Shown: positions 32,984 to 41,067 of the stretch, in pieces
Position numbering within the stretch: the first letter of the stretch is position 1
How the letters are laid out: every line of letters begins with the position of its first letter
DNA from: Arthrobacter psychrolactophilus
Lineage (GTDB): Bacteria; Actinomycetota; Actinomycetes; Actinomycetales; Micrococcaceae
DNA length: 64,000 bases
Reading direction: 5' to 3'
Assembly (NCBI RefSeq): GCF_003219795.1
Contig: NZ_QJVC01000008.1
Location: forward strand, 48,865 to 112,864
The notes under the pieces: model-generated
Databases searched by the model: none
What the model was told of the DNA's origin: nothing
What the model saw: only the letters and a program-made list of their open reading frames with translations
Position numbers and translations under genes: made by a program

Positions 32984-33883
32984 AAGCGTCACGGTGGCTT
33001 GCACTGCCGGATCGGCTGATGCCAACAGCATGGCTGGTCCTGAAGACCGGGGGAACCATCCGGCAGTGCCTAAAGCCTGCATGATCGCGGCCCTGTCGCG
33101 TCCATTTTTCAGGCTCAGCTGATACTCCAGAGGTGCTGCATCCCCGGCAAGCTGGCTCAGCGTCACGTCGAACGGCTCTACCACCTTGCCAAGGCGTCGG
33201 GCCAGCCGCTCCCCCGCTGCCACGCTGGCCGCACCGGGCAGCGAAAGCTCGTCATGCTCTGTCGCGGCTTGTTGTGCCCTGAGATTGACAGCAAATGGCA
33301 GCAGTCGCTCATGCCACAGCACATCGAGCTCCGCCATCGCCTGCTCGGCCACGCCATCGTTGATGATGAGCACGTCAGCAACGGCGGCGCGTTCGGCGTC
33401 ACTCGCCTGCGCTGAGATCCGGGACAGGGCTTCATCCCGGCTCATGCCCCGATGGCTCACCATGCGGCTCACCCGTGTTTCCAGCGGCGCCTGCACCACC
33501 ACGACGAGGTGAAAATTGGCGCCTTGCCCCGATTCGACCAGCAGCGGAATGTCTTGAACGACGATGGCATCGGGGTCGGCCCCTCGCTTGATTTCAGCGG
33601 CGGCCGCCCGCACCCGAGGGTGAACTATGGCGTTGAGAGTCTGGAGCGCCTCGCCGTCGGCAAAGACGAGCGAACCTAACACCGGGCGGTTGAGCGTCCC
33701 ATCGGCTAAGAGAATCTCTGACCCAAAGCGTTCCACGATGGCCGCCAACCCGGGCGTGCCCAGGGCCACGACGTCCCTAGCTAGCTGGTCGGCGTCAATG
33801 ACGACGGCGCCCAGCTCACGAAAGCGGTTGGCAAGCAGTGATTTGCCGGCGGCGATGCCACCGGTCAGTCCCAAGGAAAGCAT
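32969..33883 (-). CDS. coaE: Dephospho-CoA kinase with C-terminal extension
   Basis: Phosphorylates dephospho-CoA in the last step of CoA synthesis. The P-loop GLTGGIAAGKS is at 5-15, the substrate-binding DADQLARDVV at 33-42, and QDIPLLVES near 111. The kinase part ends near residue 200. The remaining ~100 residues (from about LPFAVNLRA) are an extension; mycobacterial CoaE has a GrpB/UPF0157-type C-terminal domain in that place, but this one is shorter and not clearly that domain. A TAAGAT hexamer ends 6 nt before ATG, so it is probably leaderless. Confidence 0.92.
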   Translation of the reverse strand: MLSLGLTGGIAAGKSLLANRFRELGAVVIDADQLARDVVALGTPGLAAIVERFGSEILLADGTLNRPVLGSLVFADGEALQTLNAIVHPRVRAAAAEIKRGADPDAIVVQDIPLLVESGQGANFHLVVVVQAPLETRVSRMVSHRGMSRDEALSRISAQASDAERAAVADVLIINDGVAEQAMAELDVLWHERLLPFAVNLRAQQAATEHDELSLPGAASVAAGERLARRLGKVVEPFDVTLSQLAGDAAPLEYQLSLKNGRDRAAIMQALGTAGWFPRSSGPAMLLASADPAVQATVTLLEVS

Positions 33884-33973
33884 GACTCCATCTTATCCAG
33901 CCGGGTCACCCAGATGGTTGTAGGCGTTCGGGGAAGCCTCTTGTGCTGCGTCCAGCCGAGAAGGTTCCCGCCG

Positions 33974-34222
33974 TCAGGAGCTCTTGCTCGTTGTCGTGGC
34001 ACTCGGGCGCACGGCCTGAAGCGTCGCACCCACACTGACAAAGAGACTCAGGAATAACGCCAAGATTCCCGCAACGGCAGCAATCGTGTAGCTCGCTGGG
34101 ACAGGAACCGTATCGACCACCGGCTCCATATAGAACCAAAAAGCCCGTCCGACGTTGATTCCCAGGAGCAGGATCAACCCCGTCAGCACCCACGCCGCTA
34201 TGGCTACAATAGTCATCCGCAT
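33974..34222 (-). CDS. Hypothetical two-helix membrane protein
   Basis: Not recognised. 82 residues, with hydrophobic helices at about 5-25 and 47-72, a short loop between them (RAFWFYMEPVVDTVPVP) and a Ser/Thr-rich tail. ATG 34222 follows GGGGGGA by 4 nt; ATG 34216 is a close alternative. It lies between the convergent-divergent coaE and pip-like genes on the same strand as both. Confidence 0.65.
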   Translation of the reverse strand: MRMTIVAIAAWVLTGLILLLGINVGRAFWFYMEPVVDTVPVPASYTIAAVAGILALFLSLFVSVGATLQAVRPSATTTSKSS

Positions 34223-34266
34223 CGTTCCCCCCAAGCCTCAGGATGTTTGTAGGCGACCCTACACGC

Positions 34267-35247
34267 TCAAGCTTGCCCGCACTGCCTGGCGACAAGTTGA
34301 GCATTGGCCTGACTCCACGAGTTAACCATGCTGGGACCGCCGTGGCCTTCTCCTTCGTCGATGATGAGCGTTGATGCAGGCCAGCGACGATGCAGCTCCC
34401 ATGCGGTGATCGCGGGCCCGGAAATATCGCGCCGACCGTGAAGGAGGGTCCCCGGAATATGACCGATGCGTACCATGCCCTCTAGTAGCGGCACCTCGCT
34501 AAAGCCCAGATGCGTCCAATAGTGCGAGGTGAGACGGGCGAAGGCCAACCGGTATCTAGAGTCCTCCCACTGGGGATCGCGGACGAGCCCGCCAGCGCCG
34601 AGGGAAATGTGCGTGTCTTCCCAGAGCGCCCATTCACGTGAGGCTGCGTCTCGGACCGCCGGGTCTGGGGAACTCAGAAGTTGCGCATAAGCGGCCACGA
34701 GCCGACCCACCCCACGCCTGTATCCAACTCCGCCGGCTTCGGCATATGAGGCGAACCGGTCCCAGGCCTCCGGAAAGATCATCCCGACGCCCTCGGTGAT
34801 CCATTCCACCTCTTGCCGACCTGTTGTCGTGACGGCGAACAGGACGATGCCGTTCACGCGCTCGGGGTGGGCTTGAGCGTAGGCGAGAGCCAGCGTCGAA
34901 CCCCACGAGACACCATTGAGAATCCAGGAATCCACACCCCGCGCCTTGCGAAGTGCCTCGATATCGGCGATGAGATGCGCCGTGGTGTTGCTCCGCATCG
35001 ACGTCTCTGGATCCGAGGCATGAGGAGTCGACCGGCCACAACCGCGCTGTTCAAATCCAATGACACGGCTCTGCGACAGCTCAAAGCGTTTCCGATACCC
35101 GCTTGTCCCCAGCGTGCCGCCCGGACCACCGTGCAGGTACAGCGCCGGTACACCATGGGGCGCACCCCACTCTTCCCAGTAAATACTCTGCCCCTCACCA
35201 ACGTCGAGCAGACCCTGAAAGCGTGGCATTTCCTTCATCCCTGACAC
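34267..35247 (-). CDS. pip: Prolyl iminopeptidase-like alpha/beta hydrolase
   Basis: Removes N-terminal proline from peptides in the known family. The chain of about 326 residues has ALYLHGGPGGTLGTSGYRK (oxyanion region, about 34), IGFEQRGCGRSTPH (about 62) and the nucleophile elbow GVSWGSTLALAYAQAHPERV, all hallmarks of Pip. The C-terminal histidine context is EGHGG. GTG 35247 follows AGGGG by 5 nt; ATG 35238 is an alternative that would be leaderless, with a TAGTGT hexamer 7 nt upstream. This is a second S33-type hydrolase besides 28937-30214. Confidence 0.85.
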   Translation of the reverse strand: MSGMKEMPRFQGLLDVGEGQSIYWEEWGAPHGVPALYLHGGPGGTLGTSGYRKRFELSQSRVIGFEQRGCGRSTPHASDPETSMRSNTTAHLIADIEALRKARGVDSWILNGVSWGSTLALAYAQAHPERVNGIVLFAVTTTGRQEVEWITEGVGMIFPEAWDRFASYAEAGGVGYRRGVGRLVAAYAQLLSSPDPAVRDAASREWALWEDTHISLGAGGLVRDPQWEDSRYRLAFARLTSHYWTHLGFSEVPLLEGMVRIGHIPGTLLHGRRDISGPAITAWELHRRWPASTLIIDEGEGHGGPSMVNSWSQANAQLVARQCGQA

Positions 35248-35364
35248 ACTATTTCCCCTCGGCTATGCGTAATGGTCGTCCTCTTGAGGCTATTAGACTT
35301 GGTGGCGTCTGCCAGGAAGGCTGACACATTTTGGGGGTAAGTTTTACGTTGCTATCTCAAGACA

Positions 35365-36021
35365 TTGACGACGACGGGCCTGGGCCTCGCCTTGATAGGC
35401 GGACGAGGCGGCTGTACGCCTCCGCAGCCTGAGCCCACTCCGGCACAGACTCCGGTTTCAGTCCTTGACCCCAGCTGCCCGGTCCTAGCCCCCGATACCA
35501 TTGAGGCGCTCAGGATCCCCCCGGGCACCCCCGCCGAAGCCATCGACAGCGTCCTAGCTGCCTATAGTGCCTGGATGAGCGCTGGAAGCGACATCCTCAC
35601 TGGCTGGCTCGAGACCTCAAGACAGATACCTGAGGTCTGCATCGACGGGCTGGCAGAACAAGGCAGCCTTGCTTATTCTCAAACAATTTTTGTCACCCAC
35701 ACGGACCTTGCGTGGCAGCACTACTATGACGGGCAAAAGCAGCTGACGTCCCAGTCATGACGAAATCTCATGGCTTCCGGGGCTGCGGCACCGGAGAATC
35801 AAGGACGCTTTGCGCTCCTCAAGGACATCTCATCGAGCGCCACCGACCATGGCACCTTTCTGAAATTTGATGCGATCTATCATCCAGCACCTGGTAGCCC
35901 CACCGATCCCGACGGCTGGTCAGGACTGGCCACGGCAAGCCGTTGGTACGTTGAACTGGTGCCGTTCGATGGCTATCTGATCATCAATTACATCGAACAA
36001 AAAGCTGCCGTCGGCTACTAG
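35365..36021 (+). pseudogene. Secreted/lipoprotein-like gene split by an in-frame TGA
   Basis: Two open stretches, 35365-35760 and 35770-36021, lie in the same reading frame, separated only by TGA and the three codons CGA AAT CTC before the second ATG. The first half begins with a TTG and a hydrophobic stretch ending in Cys17 (a weak lipobox), followed by a Pro/Thr linker (TPPQPEPTPAQTP). The second half is polar and ends YIEQKAAVGY. No ATG or ribosome site precedes the first half, and no ribosome site precedes the second. A single ~218-residue secreted protein inactivated by a nonsense change (e.g. CGA to TGA) is the simplest reading. It is not recognised as a known family. Confidence 0.6.
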
Positions 36022-36085
36022 TCCCGGGCACGACGGTCTCATCCGCCTCCCCACTATGACTCAATCACCCCATTAGACTCAGGGT

Positions 36086-36688
36086 GTGAATTTTAGTGAT
36101 GCTATTGCCCTGGAGAACCCGTTCGTTCGGCTTGAACCGCTGTGTCAGGCGCACCACGATGACCTTGTTGCCGCAGTCAAGATCAACGATCTGTGGCGCA
36201 CGTGGTACACACATATTCCCGGTCCCGACACGATGGCAGCGGACATCATTCGGCGGCGCGCCTTGCAGGCTGAGGGTCGTATGGTTGCCTGGGCGGTCAT
36301 CGATCCAGCGAGCTCTCGCGCGGTGGGCATGACCTCATATCTGAACCTAGACCCGGGCAATCGTCGTGTGGAGATCGGTTCTACATGGCTTAGCTCGACG
36401 GCCCAGGGAACGGGCATCAACGCCGCGGCCAAGTTGCTCCTGCTGCAACGAGCCTTTGAGGAACTGGACTGCCTGGCCGTGGAGTTTCGTGCGCACTGGC
36501 ACAATCTACAGTCTCGGCGTGCCATCGAACGGCTGGGCGCCAAGCAAGACGGGGTGCTCCGTCATCACACGATCTTCGAGAACGGCACGGTCCGCGACAC
36601 CGTGGTGTTTTCTATTATTGACGGTGAATGGCCCACCGTGAAGTTTGGACTCCTCGAGCGCCTTGGCATTCACGAGCAGCAGTCCTAG
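36086..36688 (+). CDS. GNAT acetyltransferase, RimJ/RimL-like
   Basis: 200 residues: the N-terminal β-strand FVRLEPLCQAHHDDLVAA is typical of the RimJ/RimL subgroup, then VGMTSYLNLDPGNRRVEIGSTWLSSTAQGTGINAAAKLLLLQRAFE is the acetyl-CoA-binding region, and SRRAIERLGAKQDGVLRHHTI closes the fold. These enzymes acetylate N-terminal amino groups of ribosomal proteins or small amines; the target here is unknown. Start is GTG 36086, with a TAGACT hexamer ending 6 nt earlier (leaderless). Confidence 0.8.
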   Translation: MNFSDAIALENPFVRLEPLCQAHHDDLVAAVKINDLWRTWYTHIPGPDTMAADIIRRRALQAEGRMVAWAVIDPASSRAVGMTSYLNLDPGNRRVEIGSTWLSSTAQGTGINAAAKLLLLQRAFEELDCLAVEFRAHWHNLQSRRAIERLGAKQDGVLRHHTIFENGTVRDTVVFSIIDGEWPTVKFGLLERLGIHEQQS

Positions 36689-36731
36689 CCGGGAATCGGC
36701 GGTTCTTGAGGGTCAGGGCTAAGATGGCTGC

Positions 36732-37445
36732 GTGACAATTTCTCAGGCGGGCGCAGGCCCCAACAGCTACACAACTCTGGCATCGGGCCCGGATTTCCGC
36801 CATGAAATTTCCATCAAACGTTCCCGCTTCATTACCGTGCTGCGCCGCGTTGAGGAAGAATCCTCCGCCCGCGAGCTCGTTGCCGAGCTGCGCCGCGAAT
36901 TTTACGACGCCCGGCACCATTGTTCGGCTTTCGTCATTGGGGCCGACCGCAGCCTGCAGCGTTCCAACGACGACGGCGAACCCTCCGGCACGGCAGGCAC
37001 ACCCATGTTGGATGCCCTGGTCAAGCGTGTGACCCGTCTCGATCCACAGCCCGGAGAAGCCGCCGCTGATCTTAGTGACGTGTGCGCCGTCGTGGTCCGG
37101 TATTTTGGGGGCATCTTACTCGGGGCTGGCGGGCTTGTGCGCGCGTACTCGGAATCCGTCAGCACGAGTCTGGCGTTGGTGCCGCTCGTTCGGCGCGAAC
37201 GACTCAAACTGTTCACCGTCGCCGTTCCCCACAACGAGGCCGGGCGCCTGGAAAATGAGCTGCGTAGCGCAGGCTACCTCATGACGGGTAATGACTATGA
37301 CGCCGTCGACACCCATATTGGTCTGACCATGCCCGACGACGCCGGCGTCATTTCCGCGGCCATGGAACGTCTTGCCTCGCTCAGCGCGGGGCGATGCACG
37401 CTCACCAGCGCCGGGAGCGACTGGGTCGACACTCCCCTGCGCTAA
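36732..37445 (+). CDS. YigZ/IMPACT-family protein
   Basis: 237 residues with the full YigZ pattern: SIKRSRFITVLRRVEEESSA near residue 28, ARHHCSAFVIG near 61, NDDGEPSGTAGTPMLD near 78 and VVVRYFGGILLGAGGLVRAYSES near 120. The N-terminal UPF0029 domain and C-terminal DUF1949-like part are both present. The biochemical role is not established; homologues bind nucleic acids. The GTG start at 36732 lies 6 nt after TAAGAT, so the message is probably leaderless. Confidence 0.9.
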   Translation: MTISQAGAGPNSYTTLASGPDFRHEISIKRSRFITVLRRVEEESSARELVAELRREFYDARHHCSAFVIGADRSLQRSNDDGEPSGTAGTPMLDALVKRVTRLDPQPGEAAADLSDVCAVVVRYFGGILLGAGGLVRAYSESVSTSLALVPLVRRERLKLFTVAVPHNEAGRLENELRSAGYLMTGNDYDAVDTHIGLTMPDDAGVISAAMERLASLSAGRCTLTSAGSDWVDTPLR

Positions 37446-37464
37446 TTCGCATCTCGCGTTGGTA

Positions 37465-37995
37465 CTACTTATCGAAGCGGGCACCTTGAGCCTTTTCCGG
37501 CAGGAACGCCAAGACCCAAACGGCGATGAATCCTACGTAAGGCACAAGCCACAGGCATGCCAGAGCGCCACTCAGATTCACGTCATGCAGGCGACGGACC
37601 GTCACGGCAACGCTGGGAATCAAACTGGCCAGCATGAAAATGGCCCAGAGACCTAAGATCCAGTCGCCCCCCGTGATATCTGACAGGATGGCAGAAACGA
37701 CGAAGAGGCCTGTCGTGGCTCCGGCGATCCACCAGTACTCACTGCGGCTGGACCGACCGTTGAAGACCGCGTATTGACTGTAAAAACGACCGAGTGCCTG
37801 CATAAATGTCGCTCCCCTGATCGGCTGGGTACCCAATGTGGGGTTGAGCTGCAGTTGCGGCGCCGCATAGGGCCGCACGGGAGACGGCATGTGTGGAGCG
37901 GACTGCTGGGCGGGCGCCTGCGGCGGAGGTGCTGCGGGGCTGAAATAGCCAGGCAAAACCTTGGGCTCTTGCGACTGGTACTCCGGATTCGACAT
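37465..37995 (-). CDS. DUF805 membrane protein
   Basis: 176 residues. A Pro/Gln/Ala-rich N-terminal tail (about 1-60) precedes the DUF805 domain: FNGRSSRSEYWWIAG marks its start near residue 78, three hydrophobic helices follow, and RRLHDVNLSGALACLWL is the diagnostic motif. DUF805 is a small inner-membrane family of unknown function. AAGGAG lies 11 nt before the ATG. The gene converges on the YigZ gene with 19 nt between their stops. Confidence 0.85.
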   Translation of the reverse strand: MSNPEYQSQEPKVLPGYFSPAAPPPQAPAQQSAPHMPSPVRPYAAPQLQLNPTLGTQPIRGATFMQALGRFYSQYAVFNGRSSRSEYWWIAGATTGLFVVSAILSDITGGDWILGLWAIFMLASLIPSVAVTVRRLHDVNLSGALACLWLVPYVGFIAVWVLAFLPEKAQGARFDK

Positions 37996-38147
37996 GCGGG
38001 CTTACTCCTTGGCTGGGCAATTTCCCCCATCATATCCGTTGAAATGACAGCCCGGGCAGCAGGGCACACCGTTAACGCAGAACGGGTCCCCCACCCGAAG
38101 GTGAAGGACCCGTTCAACGCTTGATGCGGTGAATTACCTAGCGGAAA

Positions 38148-39626
38148 TTAGTTTCCGGTCAGCTTTTCGCGCAGTGCAGCAAGTGCCTCGTCGGATGCCA
38201 AGGTACCGGCACCGGCTTCAGCAACAGCAGGCTCAGAGGAGTAGGAAGTCCCTGCGGACTCGCCACCTTCTGCGGCGTTGTCGGCAGCTGCATCTTCTGC
38301 GGCGTGCTCGGCAACCTGCTTCTTGTGAGCTTCCCAGCGAGTCTGAGCGTCAGCGTACTGCTGCTCCCAAACGGCGCGCTGGGTCTCGTAGCCTTCAAGC
38401 CACTCGTTGGACTCGGAATCGAAGCCCTCCGGGTACTTGTAGTTGCCTTCTTCGTCGTACTCAGCAACCATGCCGTAGAGTGCGGGATCGAACTCGGTGG
38501 AGTCGACGTCAACACCCTCGTTGGCCTGCTTGAGGGACAGCGAGATGCGGCGGCGTTCCAGGTCGATGTCGATGACCTTGACGAACAGTTCGTCACCAAC
38601 GGAGACAACCTGCTCGGCCAGCTCAACGTGGCGCACGGCCAGCTCGGAGATGTGAACGAGGCCTTCGATGCCGTCTTCAACGCGAACGAACGCACCGAAC
38701 GGAACCAGCTTGGTGACCTTACCCGGAACAACCTGCCCGAGGGCGTGGGTGCGGGCGAAGGTCTGCCACGGGTCTTCCTGCGTAGCCTTGAGCGAGAGCG
38801 ATACACGCTCGCGGTCCAGATCCACTTCGAGAACCTCGACGGTGACTTCCTGGCCAACTTCGACAACCTCGGACGGGTGGTCGATGTGCTTCCAGGACAG
38901 CTCGGAAACGTGAACGAGACCGTCTACGCCGCCAAGGTCCACGAATGCACCGAAGTTAACGATGGAGGAAACAACGCCGGGACGAACCTGGCCCTTTTCC
39001 AGCTTGTTGAGGAACGTGGAGCGAACCTCGGACTGGGTCTGCTCGAGCCATGCACGGCGAGACAGAACAACGTTGTTGCGGTTCTTGTCGAGCTCGATGA
39101 TCTTGGCTTCGATCTGCTGACCGATGTAAGGAGCCAGGTCGCGCACACGGCGCATTTCGACGAGCGATGCCGGCAGGAAGCCGCGCAGGCCGATGTCGAG
39201 GATAAGACCACCCTTGACCACCTCGATGACGGTACCGGTAACGACACCATCTTCTTCCTTGACCTTCTCGATGTCGCCCCAGGCACGCTCGTACTGAGCG
39301 CGCTTCTTGGAGAGAATCAGGCGGCCTTCTTTATCTTCCTTCGTGAGGACCAAAGCTTCGACCTGATCGCCAACGGAAACAACGTCTCCGGGATCAACAT
39401 CGTGCTTGATGGACAGCTCGCGGGAGGGGATGACACCTTCGGTCTTGTAACCGATGTCGAGCAGAACTTCGTCGCGGTCAACCTTGACAACTACACCTTC
39501 GACGAGGTCGCCGTCGTTGAAGTACTTGATGGTTGCGTCCACTGCGGCGAGGAATTCTTCAGCAGTACCGATGTCGTTGATTGCAACAACGGGGGTACTC
39601 GTCTTCTCGGGGGTCGTGATGGTCAT
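38148..39626 (-). CDS. rpsA: 30S ribosomal protein S1
   Basis: S1 of the actinobacterial form: 492 residues with four S1 RNA-binding repeats (DGDLVEGVVVKV, DGVVTGTVIEVVKGG, GQVRPGVVSSIVNFGAFVDLGGVDGLVHVSE and GQVVPGKVTKLVPFGAFVRVEDGIEGLVHISE) and an acidic, Ala-rich C-terminal tail from about 405. It binds mRNA at the 30S platform; in leaderless-rich genomes this has no role in leaderless starts. ATG 39626 (MTITTPEKTS) is chosen by homology; the long upstream in-frame reading is not conserved. The promoter region should lie in 39627-39865. Confidence 0.96.
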   Translation of the reverse strand: MTITTPEKTSTPVVAINDIGTAEEFLAAVDATIKYFNDGDLVEGVVVKVDRDEVLLDIGYKTEGVIPSRELSIKHDVDPGDVVSVGDQVEALVLTKEDKEGRLILSKKRAQYERAWGDIEKVKEEDGVVTGTVIEVVKGGLILDIGLRGFLPASLVEMRRVRDLAPYIGQQIEAKIIELDKNRNNVVLSRRAWLEQTQSEVRSTFLNKLEKGQVRPGVVSSIVNFGAFVDLGGVDGLVHVSELSWKHIDHPSEVVEVGQEVTVEVLEVDLDRERVSLSLKATQEDPWQTFARTHALGQVVPGKVTKLVPFGAFVRVEDGIEGLVHISELAVRHVELAEQVVSVGDELFVKVIDIDLERRRISLSLKQANEGVDVDSTEFDPALYGMVAEYDEEGNYKYPEGFDSESNEWLEGYETQRAVWEQQYADAQTRWEAHKKQVAEHAAEDAAADNAAEGGESAGTSYSSEPAVAEAGAGTLASDEALAALREKLTGN

Positions 39627-39865
39627 GTAGTAGGGGCTCCGATGTGGATAGTTGGTTTCGCCGAACCCGAGCCATGCCGCGATTGACCGCTGTATGACCG
39701 AAATGAGTCCGGAATTATTATGGTTGCAGGGGTTCCTGCAGAGATATTGACACACGCTCCGCGTTCTCATGCCCCGACCAGGTCGAGTCACTTCACGCAT
39801 TACATGCCTATTCAGTCTAGTTGTTTGGAACAAGGAGCGCAAAAGTTCACCGGTAGCTTGCCACA

Positions 39866-40585
39866 ATGTCAAAAGTGGAGAACTCGACCCGTCTAATTCT
39901 GGGTTCGCAGACGTGGATCCTACTGGCCATCATGCTGATGATGGCCGTTCTCCTGTGGCGTGCTGCCCTGGGTCGTTCGCCACGGGAGATGCTGATCGCC
40001 GGGCTGCACGCCCCAATTCAGCTGGCCGCCGTCGCGCTCGTCATTGCCTGGCTCAGCAACCGCGCCGGCTGGGCATTTGCCTTCCTAGCCCTCATGTTTG
40101 CCGTGGCTGTATGGATTTCGGGCCATCGGGTGGCTTCCACGGGGCGCTGGCGGATCGCCGTCATCCGCATTGCGATTGCTGTCGTACCCGTCGCCGCACT
40201 CATGTTTGTCGCTGGCGTTCTACCCTTCACCGCGCTGGCCATCATTGCCGTCTTGGGACAGCAGATCGGTGGGTCATGTCGGTCGTGACGCTGGCCGGAC
40301 GACGGGTGCGCGATGAGTTATTACTCCGCAATGGCGAGGTAGAGGCAGCGGTGGCATTGGGCTTTACGTGGCCAACATCACGGCTGATGGCGGCAAAGTC
40401 GCTGGCCGGCGTTGCCCGGCGCCTTCGTGGGCATGATCCTCGGTGGCGCTGCTCCCCTCGACGCCGGGCTGATCCAATTGCTCGTGCTCATTTCGCTGCT
40501 GCTCGTGAATGCTCTGGCGGCCGCGGCAACACCCTGGCTTGGTTGCCGCCAGACGTGGGACCGTCCGGCCAGGGTCAGCGCCTAA
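39866..40585 (+). pseudogene. fetB: FetB-like iron exporter permease (UPF0014), frameshifted
   Basis: A UPF0014/FetB permease can be read only across three frames. Frame 1 (39866 to about 40275) covers the N-terminal helices up to VLPFTALAIIAVLGQQIGGS. Frame 2 (about 40276-40410) gives MSVVTLAGRRVRDELLLRNGEVEAAVALG. Frame 3 (about 40410-40585) gives LPGAFVGMILGGAAPLDAGLIQLL and ends at TAA. The first break is a 1-nt loss near 40275; at the second, the conserved stretch before LPGAFVG is missing. The promoter-like TAGCTT 6 nt before ATG 39866 is intact. No FetA ATPase gene is seen. Confidence 0.8.
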
Positions 40586-41067
40586 CCGCACCTTTTTCGC
40601 GGATAAGGAACTGATATCCACCCTAAAGCAGTAAAGGTGCAGTTAGACGATAATGGACGTTCGCACGGGTGGAAGCTTGGCGCCCGCACGAAGCAAGGCG
40701 CCTCGAATACGCAGCCCAAGGGCTGAGGGATCGCTCAACTCATGAGGTCCTTTTCACGCTGCCGTTCCTGCGCTATCGCTTCCGCGTGGGGCGATAGTCA
40801 AAGTATTTCCCCAGCCGTCAAACTCCAGGATGAGCCGATAGGCGCATAACTGCGCGTGATGTGAACCTTGGGCCCACAGCCCCACGTTCGCAATCCTTGT
40901 AGTCGCGCGGCGCTTGTATGCGAGCACACGCCACGGCCGGGCCTCGCGCGGCCCAGGGATCGCCACGAGCGCCGATTATGGATAGCGGCCAGGCATTCAC
41001 CACTGGTGGAGGATTTCTTGCCGCCGAGGCCCCTCACGGCGGTGACCAGGCCGGCGACCGTGGAACG
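40586..41067. other. 482-bp spacer with no convincing gene
   Basis: No ORF here looks like a real gene. Short minus-strand open stretches (40754-40966, 40818-41003 and 40798-41037) overlap in three frames and have no clear start or recognised motif, and may be remnants of a decayed gene. A weak inverted repeat (GCACCTTT at 40588-40595, AAAGGTGC at 40633-40640) lies just after the fetB remnant. Confidence 0.55.

Noticed and set aside
40754-41037. Short minus-strand open frames of 61-79 residues in the 40.6-41.1 kb spacer.
   Set aside because: They overlap in different frames, have no ribosome site and show no recognised domain.
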